Assembly: GCA_030840105.1 (NCBI GenBank)
Contig: JAUZGC010000109.1
Coordinates: 1 to 35,922, forward strand
Reading direction: 5' to 3'
Origin: Microbacteriaceae bacterium
Lineage (GTDB): Bacteria; Actinomycetota; Actinomycetes; Actinomycetales; Microbacteriaceae
Length of the DNA: 35,922 bases
This document shows, piece by piece, positions 16,451 through 28,086 of the stretch. Position 1 is the stretch's first letter. Every line of letters starts with the position of its first letter. The notes under the pieces were generated by a model. The model ran no database searches, was not told the origin of the DNA, and saw nothing but the letters and a program-made list of their open reading frames with translations. A program made the translations under genes and the position numbers.

Positions 16451-19400
16451 TTACGCCCTCGCGAAGCGCAGCGTCACGAGTTGGAACGGCCGAAGCGTCA
16501 AGTCGACCTCGCGCTCGGACTCACTCACGACGGCATCCGTGAAAGACAGCGAGCGTTCGATCAGGTCGGTTTCGACGACGCCAAGCCAGTCGAATCCGGG
16601 AACGAGTTTCGCGCTCGTGCGTGAACCGTGGGCCTCGTACAGACGCACGATCACGTCGCCGGAGCGATCTTCCGCGAGCTTGACCGCCTCGACGACCACC
16701 GCCGGGTTATCGACCGACAGCAGGGATTCAACGGGGCCGGCACCGCGGACTTGTCGCAGCGACAGGTTGAGGCGATAGCCCTCGGCAATCGCCTCGGCGA
16801 TGTCCGCACCGATCAGCACGGACACCCGGAACTGGTGCATGCCCTGGTCTGCGCCGGGGTCGGGGTAGAGCGGGGCCCGCAGGAGCGAGAGCCGCACGGT
16901 CGTGGCGGTGCGGCCATCCGGAAGCGTCGTGCGGCTGATGTCGTGACCATAGGTCGCGTCGTTGGCGACCGCGACGCCGAAGCCCGGCTCCCCTGCGTGC
17001 ACCCAGCGATGTGCAGCCGTCTCGAACCTGGCGACGTCCCACGACGTGTTCGCGTGCGTCGGCCGATAGACATGCCCGAACTGGATTTCGGATGCCGCAC
17101 GCTCGGCGTGCACGTCGAATGGGAAGGCGAGCTTGAGCAGTTTCTGCCTGTCCCGCCAGTCCACGCTGGTCAGGATCTCGAGTGCTCCGTTCTCGTCGTG
17201 CAGGCTCAGTTCCTGCACGATGCGGGATGCGCCCGTCGAGCGCACCACGCGAACCGCACGGCCGTCATCCGTCACTCCCACGCTCTCCGCGTCGGTGAGT
17301 TCACGCCCCGAGAGCGTGTACTCCGCGTCGATGTCCCAGGCATCCCACTGCGTCGGGGTATCCCTGAACAGCTGGAGCACGTTGCCCGCGACACCGGGCG
17401 GGATGACCTCACGGTCGGCGTCGAGGTCCATGGCCGAGACGATCAGCCCGCGCCGATCGACCAGGATGCGCACGCGGGAGTTCTCGAGGATGAACCCGTC
17501 GTCGGCCTCGGTGACGATGCTCGCCTGCGGCAGACCGCGCGATGCTCCACCGAATGCCGGAGTGCCCTCGCGCCAATACGGGCCGGCGTTGAACGTCACT
17601 TCCTCGTCGCCGTCGCCGGCGAGGCGCGCGAGCGAAAGCCCGATCTGGAACTCGAGGAGCTGACGGATCGCTTCGTAGTTGCCTTCCACCTCCTGGTGCA
17701 CCCACGCGATCGACGTTCCGGAAAGGATGTCGTGGAACTGCTGCAGAAGCACCATCTTCCAGGTCTGGTCCAGCAGGTCGTACGGGTAATCCTCGCCCGT
17801 GCGAATGGTCGCGAGAGTCGCCCACAATTCGGCCTCCCGCAGCAGATGTTCGCTCCTGCGGTTGCCTCGCTTGGTCCGAGCCTGGGAGGTGTATGCCCCC
17901 CGGTGCAGCTCCAGGTACATTTCTCCCGACCAGATCGGCGGGTCGGCATATTCGGCCTCGGCCGCCTCGAAGAAGCGACGCGGTGAGCTCAGCTCCGTCC
18001 GGGGTGAGCCCTCGAGGTCGCCTGTGCGGTGCGCGGCGGCGAGCATCTCCCGCGTCGGCCCACCGCCACCGTCACCCCACCCGAACGGGATGAGGGAGGT
18101 GTTCGCTGCGCCACCCTCGGCAAATTGACGCTCCGCCCTGGCCAGGTCGGCCGCGGATAGCTCCGAGTTGTAGGTGTCCGCGGGCGTGAAATGCGTGAAG
18201 ATGCGCGTCCCGTCGATGCCCTCCCAGAGGAAGGTGTGGTGCGGCATCCGATTGGTCTGGTTCCAGGAGAGCTTCTGCGTGAAGAACCAGCGCGAGCCCG
18301 CCGCGGCGAAGATCTGCGGCAAGGCAGCCGAGAAGCCGAACGAGTCCGGCAGCCACACGTCGAGCGGTTCGACACCGAGCTGCTGCATGAAGAACCGCTT
18401 GCCCGTCACGAACTGGCGCACCATCGCTTCACCGCCGACCAGGTTGGTATCGGACTCGACCCACATGCCGCCCGCCGGCGTGATGCGTCCGGCCGCGACC
18501 TGCGCCTTGACCCGCTCGAACAATTCGGGATAGTGCTCCTGCAGCCAGGCGTAGTGCTGGGCGGATGACGCGGCGAACACGAATTCCGGATCATCCTCGA
18601 TCAGCGCGAGAACGTTCGAGAACGTCCGCGCGACCTTCCGTACGGACTCGCGCACGGGCCACAACCAGGCGGAATCGATGTGCGCGTGGCCCACGGCGTG
18701 CACGCGGTGGGCGCTCGCGTGTGCGGGCTGCGCAAGGACGCCGGCGAGCGCAGCTCGCCCATCCGCGGCCGTCCCGGCCACGTCATCCGGGTCGGTCGCC
18801 TCGATCGCGCTGCCGAGCGCCCGCAGGATCTGGGCCCGGCGCTGGAGCGTTGGTGGCAGCTCGTGCACGAGGCCGACAAGAGTCCAGATGTCCTGCAGGA
18901 ACTCCCAGACCTGGACGTCCAGAAGGCCGAGCTCGAGACGGTTCAGGCGATAGATCGGGTCGCGACCGGCCGTCGCCTTGTCGCCGAGCAGGTTCGGGGC
19001 GAAGCTGAAGTCGCCGGCGTTGGCCGGATTCGAGGCGGCCTCCAGGTAAACATCGACCGCACCGTGCGGAACCGGCACGTACGGGTTGAGCGGCTCGATC
19101 GCCTTGATGATGACGCCATCCGGCGTGTACGCGGTGCCCTCCGCCTGGAAGCCGGGCGGGGTGGTCACGAAACCAAGGTCGACGACGAGCTCCGGCCTGG
19201 TCCCCTGCACAGACCACTCGCTCGGCACCTGGCCCACGACATGAAACCAGACCGTCCCCCACGGCGGACCCCAGGAATCGCCTACCGCAAACGCCCGGTA
19301 CTCCTTGCCGAGTGCCGCCGCAAAAGGGACGGGTTCGTCCGGCACGCTCCACGCCGTGATCTCGACGGGTACGGTCTCGCGGTAGACGGCCGGCGTGACC

Positions 19401-19456
19401 CGCTCGCGCACAAAACGATCGACACGCATGAGCATGAGGCTGTCGGCATCGTGCAC
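16451..19456 (-). CDS. Alpha-mannosidase, glycoside hydrolase family 38
   Basis: GH38 motif AVGHAHIDSAWLWPVRES; WLPDSFGFSAALPQIFAAAGSRWFFTQKLSWNQTNRMPHHTFLWEGIDGTRIFTHF. Exact start uncertain (internal Met at about 19429 also possible). Confidence 0.93.
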   Translation of the reverse strand: MHDADSLMLMRVDRFVRERVTPAVYRETVPVEITAWSVPDEPVPFAAALGKEYRAFAVGDSWGPPWGTVWFHVVGQVPSEWSVQGTRPELVVDLGFVTTPPGFQAEGTAYTPDGVIIKAIEPLNPYVPVPHGAVDVYLEAASNPANAGDFSFAPNLLGDKATAGRDPIYRLNRLELGLLDVQVWEFLQDIWTLVGLVHELPPTLQRRAQILRALGSAIEATDPDDVAGTAADGRAALAGVLAQPAHASAHRVHAVGHAHIDSAWLWPVRESVRKVARTFSNVLALIEDDPEFVFAASSAQHYAWLQEHYPELFERVKAQVAAGRITPAGGMWVESDTNLVGGEAMVRQFVTGKRFFMQQLGVEPLDVWLPDSFGFSAALPQIFAAAGSRWFFTQKLSWNQTNRMPHHTFLWEGIDGTRIFTHFTPADTYNSELSAADLARAERQFAEGGAANTSLIPFGWGDGGGGPTREMLAAAHRTGDLEGSPRTELSSPRRFFEAAEAEYADPPIWSGEMYLELHRGAYTSQARTKRGNRRSEHLLREAELWATLATIRTGEDYPYDLLDQTWKMVLLQQFHDILSGTSIAWVHQEVEGNYEAIRQLLEFQIGLSLARLAGDGDEEVTFNAGPYWREGTPAFGGASRGLPQASIVTEADDGFILENSRVRILVDRRGLIVSAMDLDADREVIPPGVAGNVLQLFRDTPTQWDAWDIDAEYTLSGRELTDAESVGVTDDGRAVRVVRSTGASRIVQELSLHDENGALEILTSVDWRDRQKLLKLAFPFDVHAERAASEIQFGHVYRPTHANTSWDVARFETAAHRWVHAGEPGFGVAVANDATYGHDISRTTLPDGRTATTVRLSLLRAPLYPDPGADQGMHQFRVSVLIGADIAEAIAEGYRLNLSLRQVRGAGPVESLLSVDNPAVVVEAVKLAEDRSGDVIVRLYEAHGSRTSAKLVPGFDWLGVVETDLIERSLSFTDAVVSESEREVDLTLRPFQLVTLRFARA

Positions 19457-19554
19457 AGGGCCCTCCGTCTCGAGTAGACCACATCGACTACCAGCATGGC
19501 AGTCACGCCGACGGAGCGTAAGCGCAGAGTCAGAGTCCGCGCCCTCGGCGGCGG

Positions 19555-20523
19555 CTACGCAGGCGCGAAAATACTCGAGATCTCAGCGATGTCAGCTGCG
19601 CTCGGTGTCCAGGCCGTTGCGGCATCCGCGTTCTGGATGATCTGCTCCGGCTTCGTCGCACCTGCGATGACGCTCGAGAGCCCTGGCTGGGCGAGCAACC
19701 AGGCGAAGGTCGCCTCGAGCATGCTCACGCCGCGCTCCTCACAGAAGGCCTGGTAGCGATCGATCGTGTCCCACGGCGCGTTGTCGGCGAGGTGCTTGCG
19801 GATCATCATGATGCGGCTGTCGGCCGGGCCGCCCTCGCGGTTGAACTTGCCCGTGAGAAGTCCGTTGTAGAGCGGGAAGAACGGGAGGAAGCCCAGGCCG
19901 TATGCGTTCACCGCAGGCAGCACCTCCTGCTCCGCGTCGCGGACGAGGAGGCTGTACTCGTTCTGCGCCGAGATGAACCGCGGATGCCCGTGCAGCCTGG
20001 CCGTGTACTCGGCATCCGCGATCTGCCAGCCCGCGAGGTTCGAGTGGCCGATGTAGCGGATCTTGCCCTCGCCGATGAGGTCGTCGAGCGTGTCGAGCGT
20101 CTCCTCGATCGGCGTGTTCGGGTCAGGCACGTGCAGCTGGTACAGGTCGATCCAATCGGTCTGCAGCCTGCGCAGGGATGCCTCGACGGCGAGCCTGATG
20201 TAGCGGCGCGACCCGCGCGCGTTCCAGTCGGGCCCGTTGGCGCCCCCCATGTCCATACCGAACTTGGTTGCGAGCACGATGTCGCCGCGCTTGCCCTTGA
20301 GCGCATTACCCATGAGCGTCTCAGAGAGTCCCCGCTCAGCGCCGTAGATGTCGGCCGTGTCGAACAGGGTTACGCCCGCACCGATCGCCGCGTCGATGAC
20401 AGCGTTCGTGCCTTCCTGGGTTTCGGTTGCGGTGCCGGTTCGTCCGAAGTTGTTGCAGCCCAGGCCGATCGTGGAAACGATGAGTCCTGAGGCGCCGAGG
20501 TTGCGGTATTCGATCTGAGACAT
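19555..20523 (-). CDS. Aldo/keto reductase
   Basis: EYRNLGASGLIVSTIGLGCNNFGR, LFDTADIYGAERGLSETLMGNAL, VLATKFGMDMG, DLYQLHVPDPNTPIEETLDTLDDLIGEGKIRYIGHSNLAGWQ. Confidence 0.95.
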   Translation of the reverse strand: MSQIEYRNLGASGLIVSTIGLGCNNFGRTGTATETQEGTNAVIDAAIGAGVTLFDTADIYGAERGLSETLMGNALKGKRGDIVLATKFGMDMGGANGPDWNARGSRRYIRLAVEASLRRLQTDWIDLYQLHVPDPNTPIEETLDTLDDLIGEGKIRYIGHSNLAGWQIADAEYTARLHGHPRFISAQNEYSLLVRDAEQEVLPAVNAYGLGFLPFFPLYNGLLTGKFNREGGPADSRIMMIRKHLADNAPWDTIDRYQAFCEERGVSMLEATFAWLLAQPGLSSVIAGATKPEQIIQNADAATAWTPSAADIAEISSIFAPA

Positions 20524-20642
20524 TCGTCAAGGCTATCGTCGCGGGAGCCTCCCCCTCCTCCACCCGTCCGGCGTGTGCCGCGCTCTCCCCCGATGTCCGA
20601 TTTCCGCGTGTTCGAGTCGGATGCCCGGTCTACAGTCGAAGC

Positions 20643-21140
20643 ATGACCAGCTCATTTGCGTACCTCATTCGCACCGAGAGCCCCATCGGCCGACTCGAAC
20701 TCACGAGCGATGGCGAGAGCATCACGTCGCTCTCCATCGAGCGCAAGGGGCACCTTCCTTTCGAGGAGCACCCCGAGCGCTCCACTCCCGTTCTCGTCGA
20801 GGCCGCGCGCCAACTCGACGAATACTTCGCGGGCACACGACGTGACTTCGATCTGCCCGTCCGACCCGTCGGCACGGACTTCCAGCGCGCCGTGTGGGAC
20901 CGACTCGACTCATTGGGCTGGGGCGAGTACACCTCGTACGGAGAACTCGGCAACGACATCGGCAAGCCAGGCTCCGCACGCGCCATCGGTGGCGCCGTGG
21001 GTTCGAATCCCATTCCCATCATCATTGGCTGCCACCGCGTGCTCTCCTCGAACGGCAGGATCACGGGATACAGCGGTGGAGAGGGCATCCCAACCAAGCT
21101 GTGGCTGCTCGCCCACGAGGGAATCACCCTGGCGGCATGA
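20643..21140 (+). CDS. ogt: Methylated-DNA--protein-cysteine S-methyltransferase
   Basis: TDFQRAVWDRLDSLGWGEYTSYGELGNDIGKPGSARAIGGAVGSNPIPIIIGCHRVLSSNGRITGYSGGEGIPTKLWLLAHEG; catalytic Cys in a GCHRV variant of PCHRV. Confidence 0.93.
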   Translation: MTSSFAYLIRTESPIGRLELTSDGESITSLSIERKGHLPFEEHPERSTPVLVEAARQLDEYFAGTRRDFDLPVRPVGTDFQRAVWDRLDSLGWGEYTSYGELGNDIGKPGSARAIGGAVGSNPIPIIIGCHRVLSSNGRITGYSGGEGIPTKLWLLAHEGITLAA

Positions 21141-21784
21141 CAACCAACAGTGCGACGACGGTGGCGGCGGGCGATGCCCCGGGAAAGCCCGCCCGCCCGC
21201 CGATCGCCGTGGGCGACGACGGTGTCTCGCGCTGCGCCTGGGTCGGGCATGACGCGGAGTACGTGCGTTACCACGATGAGGAGTGGGGGCGCGAGCAGAA
21301 GGACAACCGGGCGCTGTTTGAGAAGCTGTGCCTCGAGGGTTTTCAGGCGGGGCTCTCCTGGATCACCATCCTCAGGCGTCGGCCCGCGTTCCGCGAAGTC
21401 TTCTTCGACTTCGATGTCGAGCGCGTGGCCGCGATGACCGAACGAGACGTCGAGCGACTCCTCCAGGATGCGCGGATCATCCGGCATCGCGGCAAGATCG
21501 AGGCCACCATCGGCAATGCACGAGCGACGCAGGAGCTCGACGGGAGCCTCACCGAGCTGATGTGGCGATTCGCGCCGGATGCAGCGGCGCGGTCGAGACC
21601 CAGGACATACGCGGAGATGCCCGCTGTCACGCCGGAGTCGGCCGCGATGAGTGTCGAACTCCGCAAGCGGGGCTTTCGCTTCGTCGGCCCAACGACGATG
21701 TACGCGCTCATGCAGTCCACGGGCATGGTCGACGATCACTTCGTCGGGTGCTGGCGCACGGAGCCGCAGATGAAGTCAGCCTGA
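21137..21784 (+). CDS. tag: DNA-3-methyladenine glycosylase I
   Basis: RCAWVGHDAEYVRYHDEEWGREQKDNRALFEKLCLEGFQAGLSWITILRRRPAFREVFFDFD and C-terminal FVGPTTMYALMQSTGMVDDHFVGCW. Start ATG overlaps the ogt stop (ATGA). Confidence 0.94.
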   Translation: MTTNSATTVAAGDAPGKPARPPIAVGDDGVSRCAWVGHDAEYVRYHDEEWGREQKDNRALFEKLCLEGFQAGLSWITILRRRPAFREVFFDFDVERVAAMTERDVERLLQDARIIRHRGKIEATIGNARATQELDGSLTELMWRFAPDAAARSRPRTYAEMPAVTPESAAMSVELRKRGFRFVGPTTMYALMQSTGMVDDHFVGCWRTEPQMKSA

Positions 21785-21815
21785 ATTCGCCCTGATGAAG
21801 TCAGCCTGAATTCGC
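21769..21815. repeat. 25-bp-period tandem duplication (22 bp identical, GATGAAGTCAGCCTGAATTCGC) spanning the tag stop codon; partial third copy to about 21846
   Basis: Direct reading: copies at 21769-21790 and 21794-21815; degenerate copy ATCAGGCCTGAATTCACTCAG follows. Confidence 0.95.
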
Positions 21816-21836
21816 TCAGGCCCGGATCAGGCCTGA
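21816..21836. terminator. Stem-loop downstream of tag, possible weak terminator
   Basis: TCAGGCC-CGGATCA-GGCCTGA; perfect 7-bp stem, 7-nt loop, no clear T-run. Confidence 0.35.
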
Positions 21837-22138
21837 ATTCACTCAGACTGGGCCTTGGGCCCGAGTCACGAGAACTGGCTTCAAGCCCGATTGACGGGAG
21901 GGGAGGTCGGGCCGACCATGGCGCTCCTGTCGATGCACCGGATTCTCGCGCATGTGACCATGTCCGCTCGTGCCCGACCGCAGGCGGAGATGTCTGTGTC
22001 ATCATGCATCCGAGCAATCAAACTCAGTGCGAAGTTCTCGCACTGGGCCACCGATGCGTCGGCCCGACAGATTGGCGAGTGGATTCACGCGGACGATCGC
22101 GCAGATCCAGTCAGTCTCGCCTGGCTCGCTGCCTCCTC

Positions 22139-22221
22139 TGGTTGCACTGTTACTGTGGTTGCACTTCTCTGTGGTCGCACTGTTCAGTAGCACTGCCCTG
22201 TGGTCGCAACCGTGGCTGCAC
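22139..22221. repeat. Cluster of five imperfect TGGYYGCAC elements
   Basis: TGGTTGCAC at 22139 and 22156, TGGTCGCAC at 22172, TGGTCGCAA at 22201, TGGCTGCAC at 22213. Confidence 0.7.
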
Positions 22222-22302
22222 TTTTCGCTGTCAAGCCGTGATCACAATTCACTAACACTGAGTATACCTCAGTTTCAAGCCGGGAGACAGCTTCACAGAG
22301 AA

Positions 22303-23088
22303 CTATCGGAGGGCGACCATGAGCTTTCCTGGTGCCCCCACAACATGCGGCACCGTGAGCTCCAACGCGCCCGCTTCGACACCCACATCGAAGCCACTGC
22401 CGATCGCCCACTCACGCAACTCACGCGCGTTCGCGTGCTCGACGCCGGACTGAATGATGGCTCGCACGAACTGGCCTTTGGCTTGCTTGTTGAAATGGTT
22501 GAGAGCACGCGTGCGCCCATCTTCGTCTCGAGTGACGACATGCACGGACAGTGTGTCGTCGCGTCGCGGCGCGGGGCCGAGCCCGACATATCCTTGTGAG
22601 CGCAGATCGAGCACGAGCCCCTCGTATGCGTCGAGCGCGGCGGCAACCGGCGGGGCCCAGTGCTTCTTGAGCGGCAGGTCCGGCAGGCGAGAATCGAACG
22701 ACAGGCGGTACGCGGGGATGAAGTCAAGCGCCGCGACCGGCCCGAGCATCGCGGAATGAATCGCGACGTGACGGTGCGCGAAAGCCCGCTCCGCGGGAGT
22801 GAGCGACCCGGCATCCAGCGCATCGAAGAGCACGCCCGTGTACCTGTCGATCGCCGGCATGGTTGCCGAGGTCGTGACCGCACGATTTCGGTCGACCTCG
22901 GCGTGCTGCTTCGGTCCGAGCTTGAGCGCGGAAACGGCCGCTTCGCGATTGCGCGCGAGCGCCCGCACGGCGCGGATGACCGAGCGACGCGGCGACGTCA
23001 GTGCAGTGAATTCCAGAGCGGCGAGGTCGAGAGGGTCACCGTCTCCCCCGTCCCGTTTCGTTTCTGACGGAGGGAGAAGAATAAGCAC
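22303..23088 (-). CDS. yaaA: Peroxide stress protein YaaA (UPF0246 family)
   Basis: MLILLPPSETKRDGGDG...RYTGVLFDALDAGSL...HVAIHSAMLGPVAALDFIPAYRLSFDS...FNKQAKGQFVRAI. Confidence 0.9.
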   Translation of the reverse strand: MLILLPPSETKRDGGDGDPLDLAALEFTALTSPRRSVIRAVRALARNREAAVSALKLGPKQHAEVDRNRAVTTSATMPAIDRYTGVLFDALDAGSLTPAERAFAHRHVAIHSAMLGPVAALDFIPAYRLSFDSRLPDLPLKKHWAPPVAAALDAYEGLVLDLRSQGYVGLGPAPRRDDTLSVHVVTRDEDGRTRALNHFNKQAKGQFVRAIIQSGVEHANARELREWAIGSGFDVGVEAGALELTVPHVVGAPGKLMVALR

Positions 23089-23142
23089 CCAGCAAGCCTA
23101 AGCCAGGCCTGCCGACCCGTGTGCGACCCCCAGTGCAGAGCG

Positions 23143-23721
23143 CTAACGGGCGAGAAAAGTGAAGGCGATCTCGACGTTTTCGCCGATCGGCGCGACAGTG
23201 TCCAAGGTCACGCGAGGCAGGAGAGCGCTCTGGCCCTTCCACTCGTCGTACTCCTCCAGACTCTGCTCGACGGCACGCCAGGATCCGGCTTCGATGTTGG
23301 GGAGCGTGCGTCCGCGCTTCTCGAGCCTCGCTCTGTGCAGTTCCTTGTCGGAACACATAACCTCAACCACGCGCACATCCACACCGACTCGCGCAGCCAG
23401 GTCTCGCCACTGCAGCCGTGCGGACATGACGGCATTCACAGCATCCACGATCACAGAGCGACCGGAGCTCAACACCTGCTCCGCCATGGTCTCGGCGACC
23501 AGATAGGCCGCCAGGCCAGTGGGCTGATCCGCGTCGATCCCGGCACGCAGGATGGCGGACTCGATCGGGTCGACAGACACGATGGTCGCGCCCAGCCTCG
23601 CACTCAGGATCTCAGCGATGGTGGACTTTCCTGTCCCTGGCAAGCCGGCCATGGCAATCAGAACGGGAACATGAACATCCCCGAACTGACGGTCAACCGC
23701 AGGTTTTCCCGCGTCGGCCAT
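23143..23721 (-). CDS. P-loop AAA-type kinase-like protein (small-molecule/zeta-like kinase fold)
   Basis: Walker A AMAGLPGTGKSTIAEILSARLGATIVSVDPIESAI; SVIVDAVNAVMSARLQWRDLAARVGVDVRVVEVMCSDKELHRARLEKRGR. Begins 2 nt after the atpC stop. Confidence 0.85.
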   Translation of the reverse strand: MADAGKPAVDRQFGDVHVPVLIAMAGLPGTGKSTIAEILSARLGATIVSVDPIESAILRAGIDADQPTGLAAYLVAETMAEQVLSSGRSVIVDAVNAVMSARLQWRDLAARVGVDVRVVEVMCSDKELHRARLEKRGRTLPNIEAGSWRAVEQSLEEYDEWKGQSALLPRVTLDTVAPIGENVEIAFTFLAR

Positions 23722-23723
23722 GC

Positions 23724-23987
23724 TTAGACCAGCTCCGCCTGCCGAGCCACGATCGTCACCGTATCGTTCTCCACCGAAAGGAAGCCGTCCTCGGCACTGG
23801 CCCTGACCGACGTTCCACCGGCCAGCGTCACCCGCACCTCACCGGAGGCAAGGATTGCGAGCAGCGGTTCGTGACCGGCCAGGATGCCGATCTCGCCCTC
23901 CACGGTTTTGGCAACGACCATGCTCGCCTCGCCGGACCACACCTCGTGGTCCGCCGCGACGACGCTCACTTTCAACGGCGAAGCCAT
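23724..23987 (-). CDS. atpC: F1Fo ATP synthase subunit epsilon
   Basis: MASPLKVSVVAADHEVWSGEASMVVAKTVEGEIGILAGHEPLLAILASGEVRV; start at the internal Met of the 98-aa ORF, just after atpD. Confidence 0.95.
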   Translation of the reverse strand: MASPLKVSVVAADHEVWSGEASMVVAKTVEGEIGILAGHEPLLAILASGEVRVTLAGGTSVRASAEDGFLSVENDTVTIVARQAELV

Positions 23988-23989
23988 GC

Positions 23990-26397
<2,408 letters not shown>

Positions 26398-26431
26398 GTC
26401 TCTCCTGTAGTCGTTTCTCTAGGCCCGGCGC

Positions 26432-28069
26432 TTAGCGCTTGGCCTTGACAATGCGCTCCTGGTTGACGTCCTCGGCCGCGATGGCCTCGAACTCTTCCTT
26501 ACCGACCGATGCGAGCGGCTTGCCCTCGCCGGTCTGGAACTCGAGCTTGAACTTGTCGACCTCGGCATCGAGCGTCGCGACAACGTCGTCGCCGAGGACG
26601 TTCGTCTCGCGCAGCGTGTCGAGCACGCTCGAGTTACGACGCAGGTGGTCGAGCAGCTCGCTTTCGAAGCGAAGCACGTCTTCGACGGGCACCTCATCGA
26701 GCTTGCCGTTCGTACCGGCCCAGATCGAGACGACCTGCTCCTCAACCGGGTAGGGCGAGTACTGCGGCTGCTTGAGCAGTTCGGTCAGGCGGGCACCGCG
26801 AGCGAGCTGGCGACGGCTGGCCGCATCCAGGTCGGAAGCGAACATTGCAAACGCCTCGAGCGAGCGGTACTGCGCGAGCTCGAGCTTGAGCGTTCCAGAG
26901 ACCTTCTTGATCGACTTGACCTGGGCGTCGCCACCGACTCGTGAGACGGAGATACCCACGTCGACGGCCGGACGCTGGTTCGAGTTGAACAGGTCGGACT
27001 GCAGGAAGATCTGGCCGTCGGTGATCGAGATCACGTTCGTCGGGATATACGCCGAGACGTCGTTCGCCTTGGTCTCGATGATCGGAAGACCGGTCATGGA
27101 GCCCGCGCCCAGCTCATCGGAGAGCTTCGCACAACGTTCCAGCAGGCGGGAGTGCAGGTAGAAGACGTCACCCGGGTATGCCTCGCGGCCCGGCGGGCGG
27201 CGCAGCAGCAGCGAGACAGCACGGTACGCCTCGGCCTGCTTCGAGAGGTCATCGAAGATGATCAGGACGTGCTTGCCGCCGTACATCCAGTGCTGGCCGA
27301 TGGCCGAACCGGTGTACGGGGCGAGGTACTTGAAGCCGGCGGGGTCGGACGCGGGAGCGGCCACGATCGTCGTGTACTCCATGGCGCCGGCATCCTCGAG
27401 CGCACCCTTGACGGCCGCGATCGTGGAGCCCTTCTGGCCGATGGCGACGTAGATGCAGCGAACCTGCTTGCTGACGTCGCCGGACTCCCAGTTGGACTTC
27501 TGGTTGATGATCGTGTCGATCGCAATTGCGGTCTTACCGGTCTGGCGGTCACCGATGATGAGCTGGCGCTGGCCGCGGCCGACCGGGATCATCGCATCGA
27601 TCGCCTTGATGCCCGTCTGGAGCGGCTCGTGCACGCTCTTGCGCTGCATGACGCCGGGCGCCTGAAGCTCAAGCTCGCGGCGGCCCTCCGACGCGATCTC
27701 GCCGAGACCATCGATCGGGTTACCGAGCGGGTCGACGACGCGGCCCAGATAGCCGTCGCCGACCTCGACCGAGAGAACCTCGCCCGTGCGGGTGACCTCC
27801 ATGCCTTCGACGATGCCGGTGAACTCACCCAGCACGACAACACCGATCTCGTTCTCGTCAAGGTTCTGCGCGAGTCCGCGCGTGCCGTCGGCGAAACGAA
27901 TGAGCTCGTTGGCCATGACGCCGGGCAGGCCCTCGACGTGCGCGATACCGTCGGCGGCATCGATGACGTGACCGACCTCTGTCGCCTGCGCCGCGCTCGG
28001 CTCATACGACGTGACGAAGTCCTTGAGAGCGTCCCGGATCTCGTCGGGGCTGATCGTTAGTTCTGCCAT
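26432..28069 (-). CDS. atpA: F1Fo ATP synthase subunit alpha
   Basis: [88 protein letters not shown]-like segment. Confidence 0.99.
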   Translation of the reverse strand: MAELTISPDEIRDALKDFVTSYEPSAAQATEVGHVIDAADGIAHVEGLPGVMANELIRFADGTRGLAQNLDENEIGVVVLGEFTGIVEGMEVTRTGEVLSVEVGDGYLGRVVDPLGNPIDGLGEIASEGRRELELQAPGVMQRKSVHEPLQTGIKAIDAMIPVGRGQRQLIIGDRQTGKTAIAIDTIINQKSNWESGDVSKQVRCIYVAIGQKGSTIAAVKGALEDAGAMEYTTIVAAPASDPAGFKYLAPYTGSAIGQHWMYGGKHVLIIFDDLSKQAEAYRAVSLLLRRPPGREAYPGDVFYLHSRLLERCAKLSDELGAGSMTGLPIIETKANDVSAYIPTNVISITDGQIFLQSDLFNSNQRPAVDVGISVSRVGGDAQVKSIKKVSGTLKLELAQYRSLEAFAMFASDLDAASRRQLARGARLTELLKQPQYSPYPVEEQVVSIWAGTNGKLDEVPVEDVLRFESELLDHLRRNSSVLDTLRETNVLGDDVVATLDAEVDKFKLEFQTGEGKPLASVGKEEFEAIAAEDVNQERIVKAKR

Positions 28070-28086
28070 CATCTTCCTTACGTTTT

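Noticed and set aside
16628-17986. 452-aa plus-strand ORF antisense to alpha-mannosidase
   Set aside because: No family signature; shadow ORF of the GH38 gene.
20630-21739. 369-aa minus-strand ORF antisense to ogt/tag
   Set aside because: Shadow ORF with no family resemblance; the plus strand encodes clear repair enzymes.
21855-22190. 111-aa plus-strand ORF in the tag-yaaA gap
   Set aside because: No recognisable domain and overlaps repeat elements; not called as a CDS, although a decayed or small gene cannot be excluded without a search.
21785-22302. Possible mobile-element scar
   Set aside because: No transposase fragment, long terminal inverted repeats or target-site duplication could be identified by eye.
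27152-28060. 302-aa plus-strand ORF antisense to atpA
   Set aside because: Shadow ORF; opposite strand is ATP synthase alpha.
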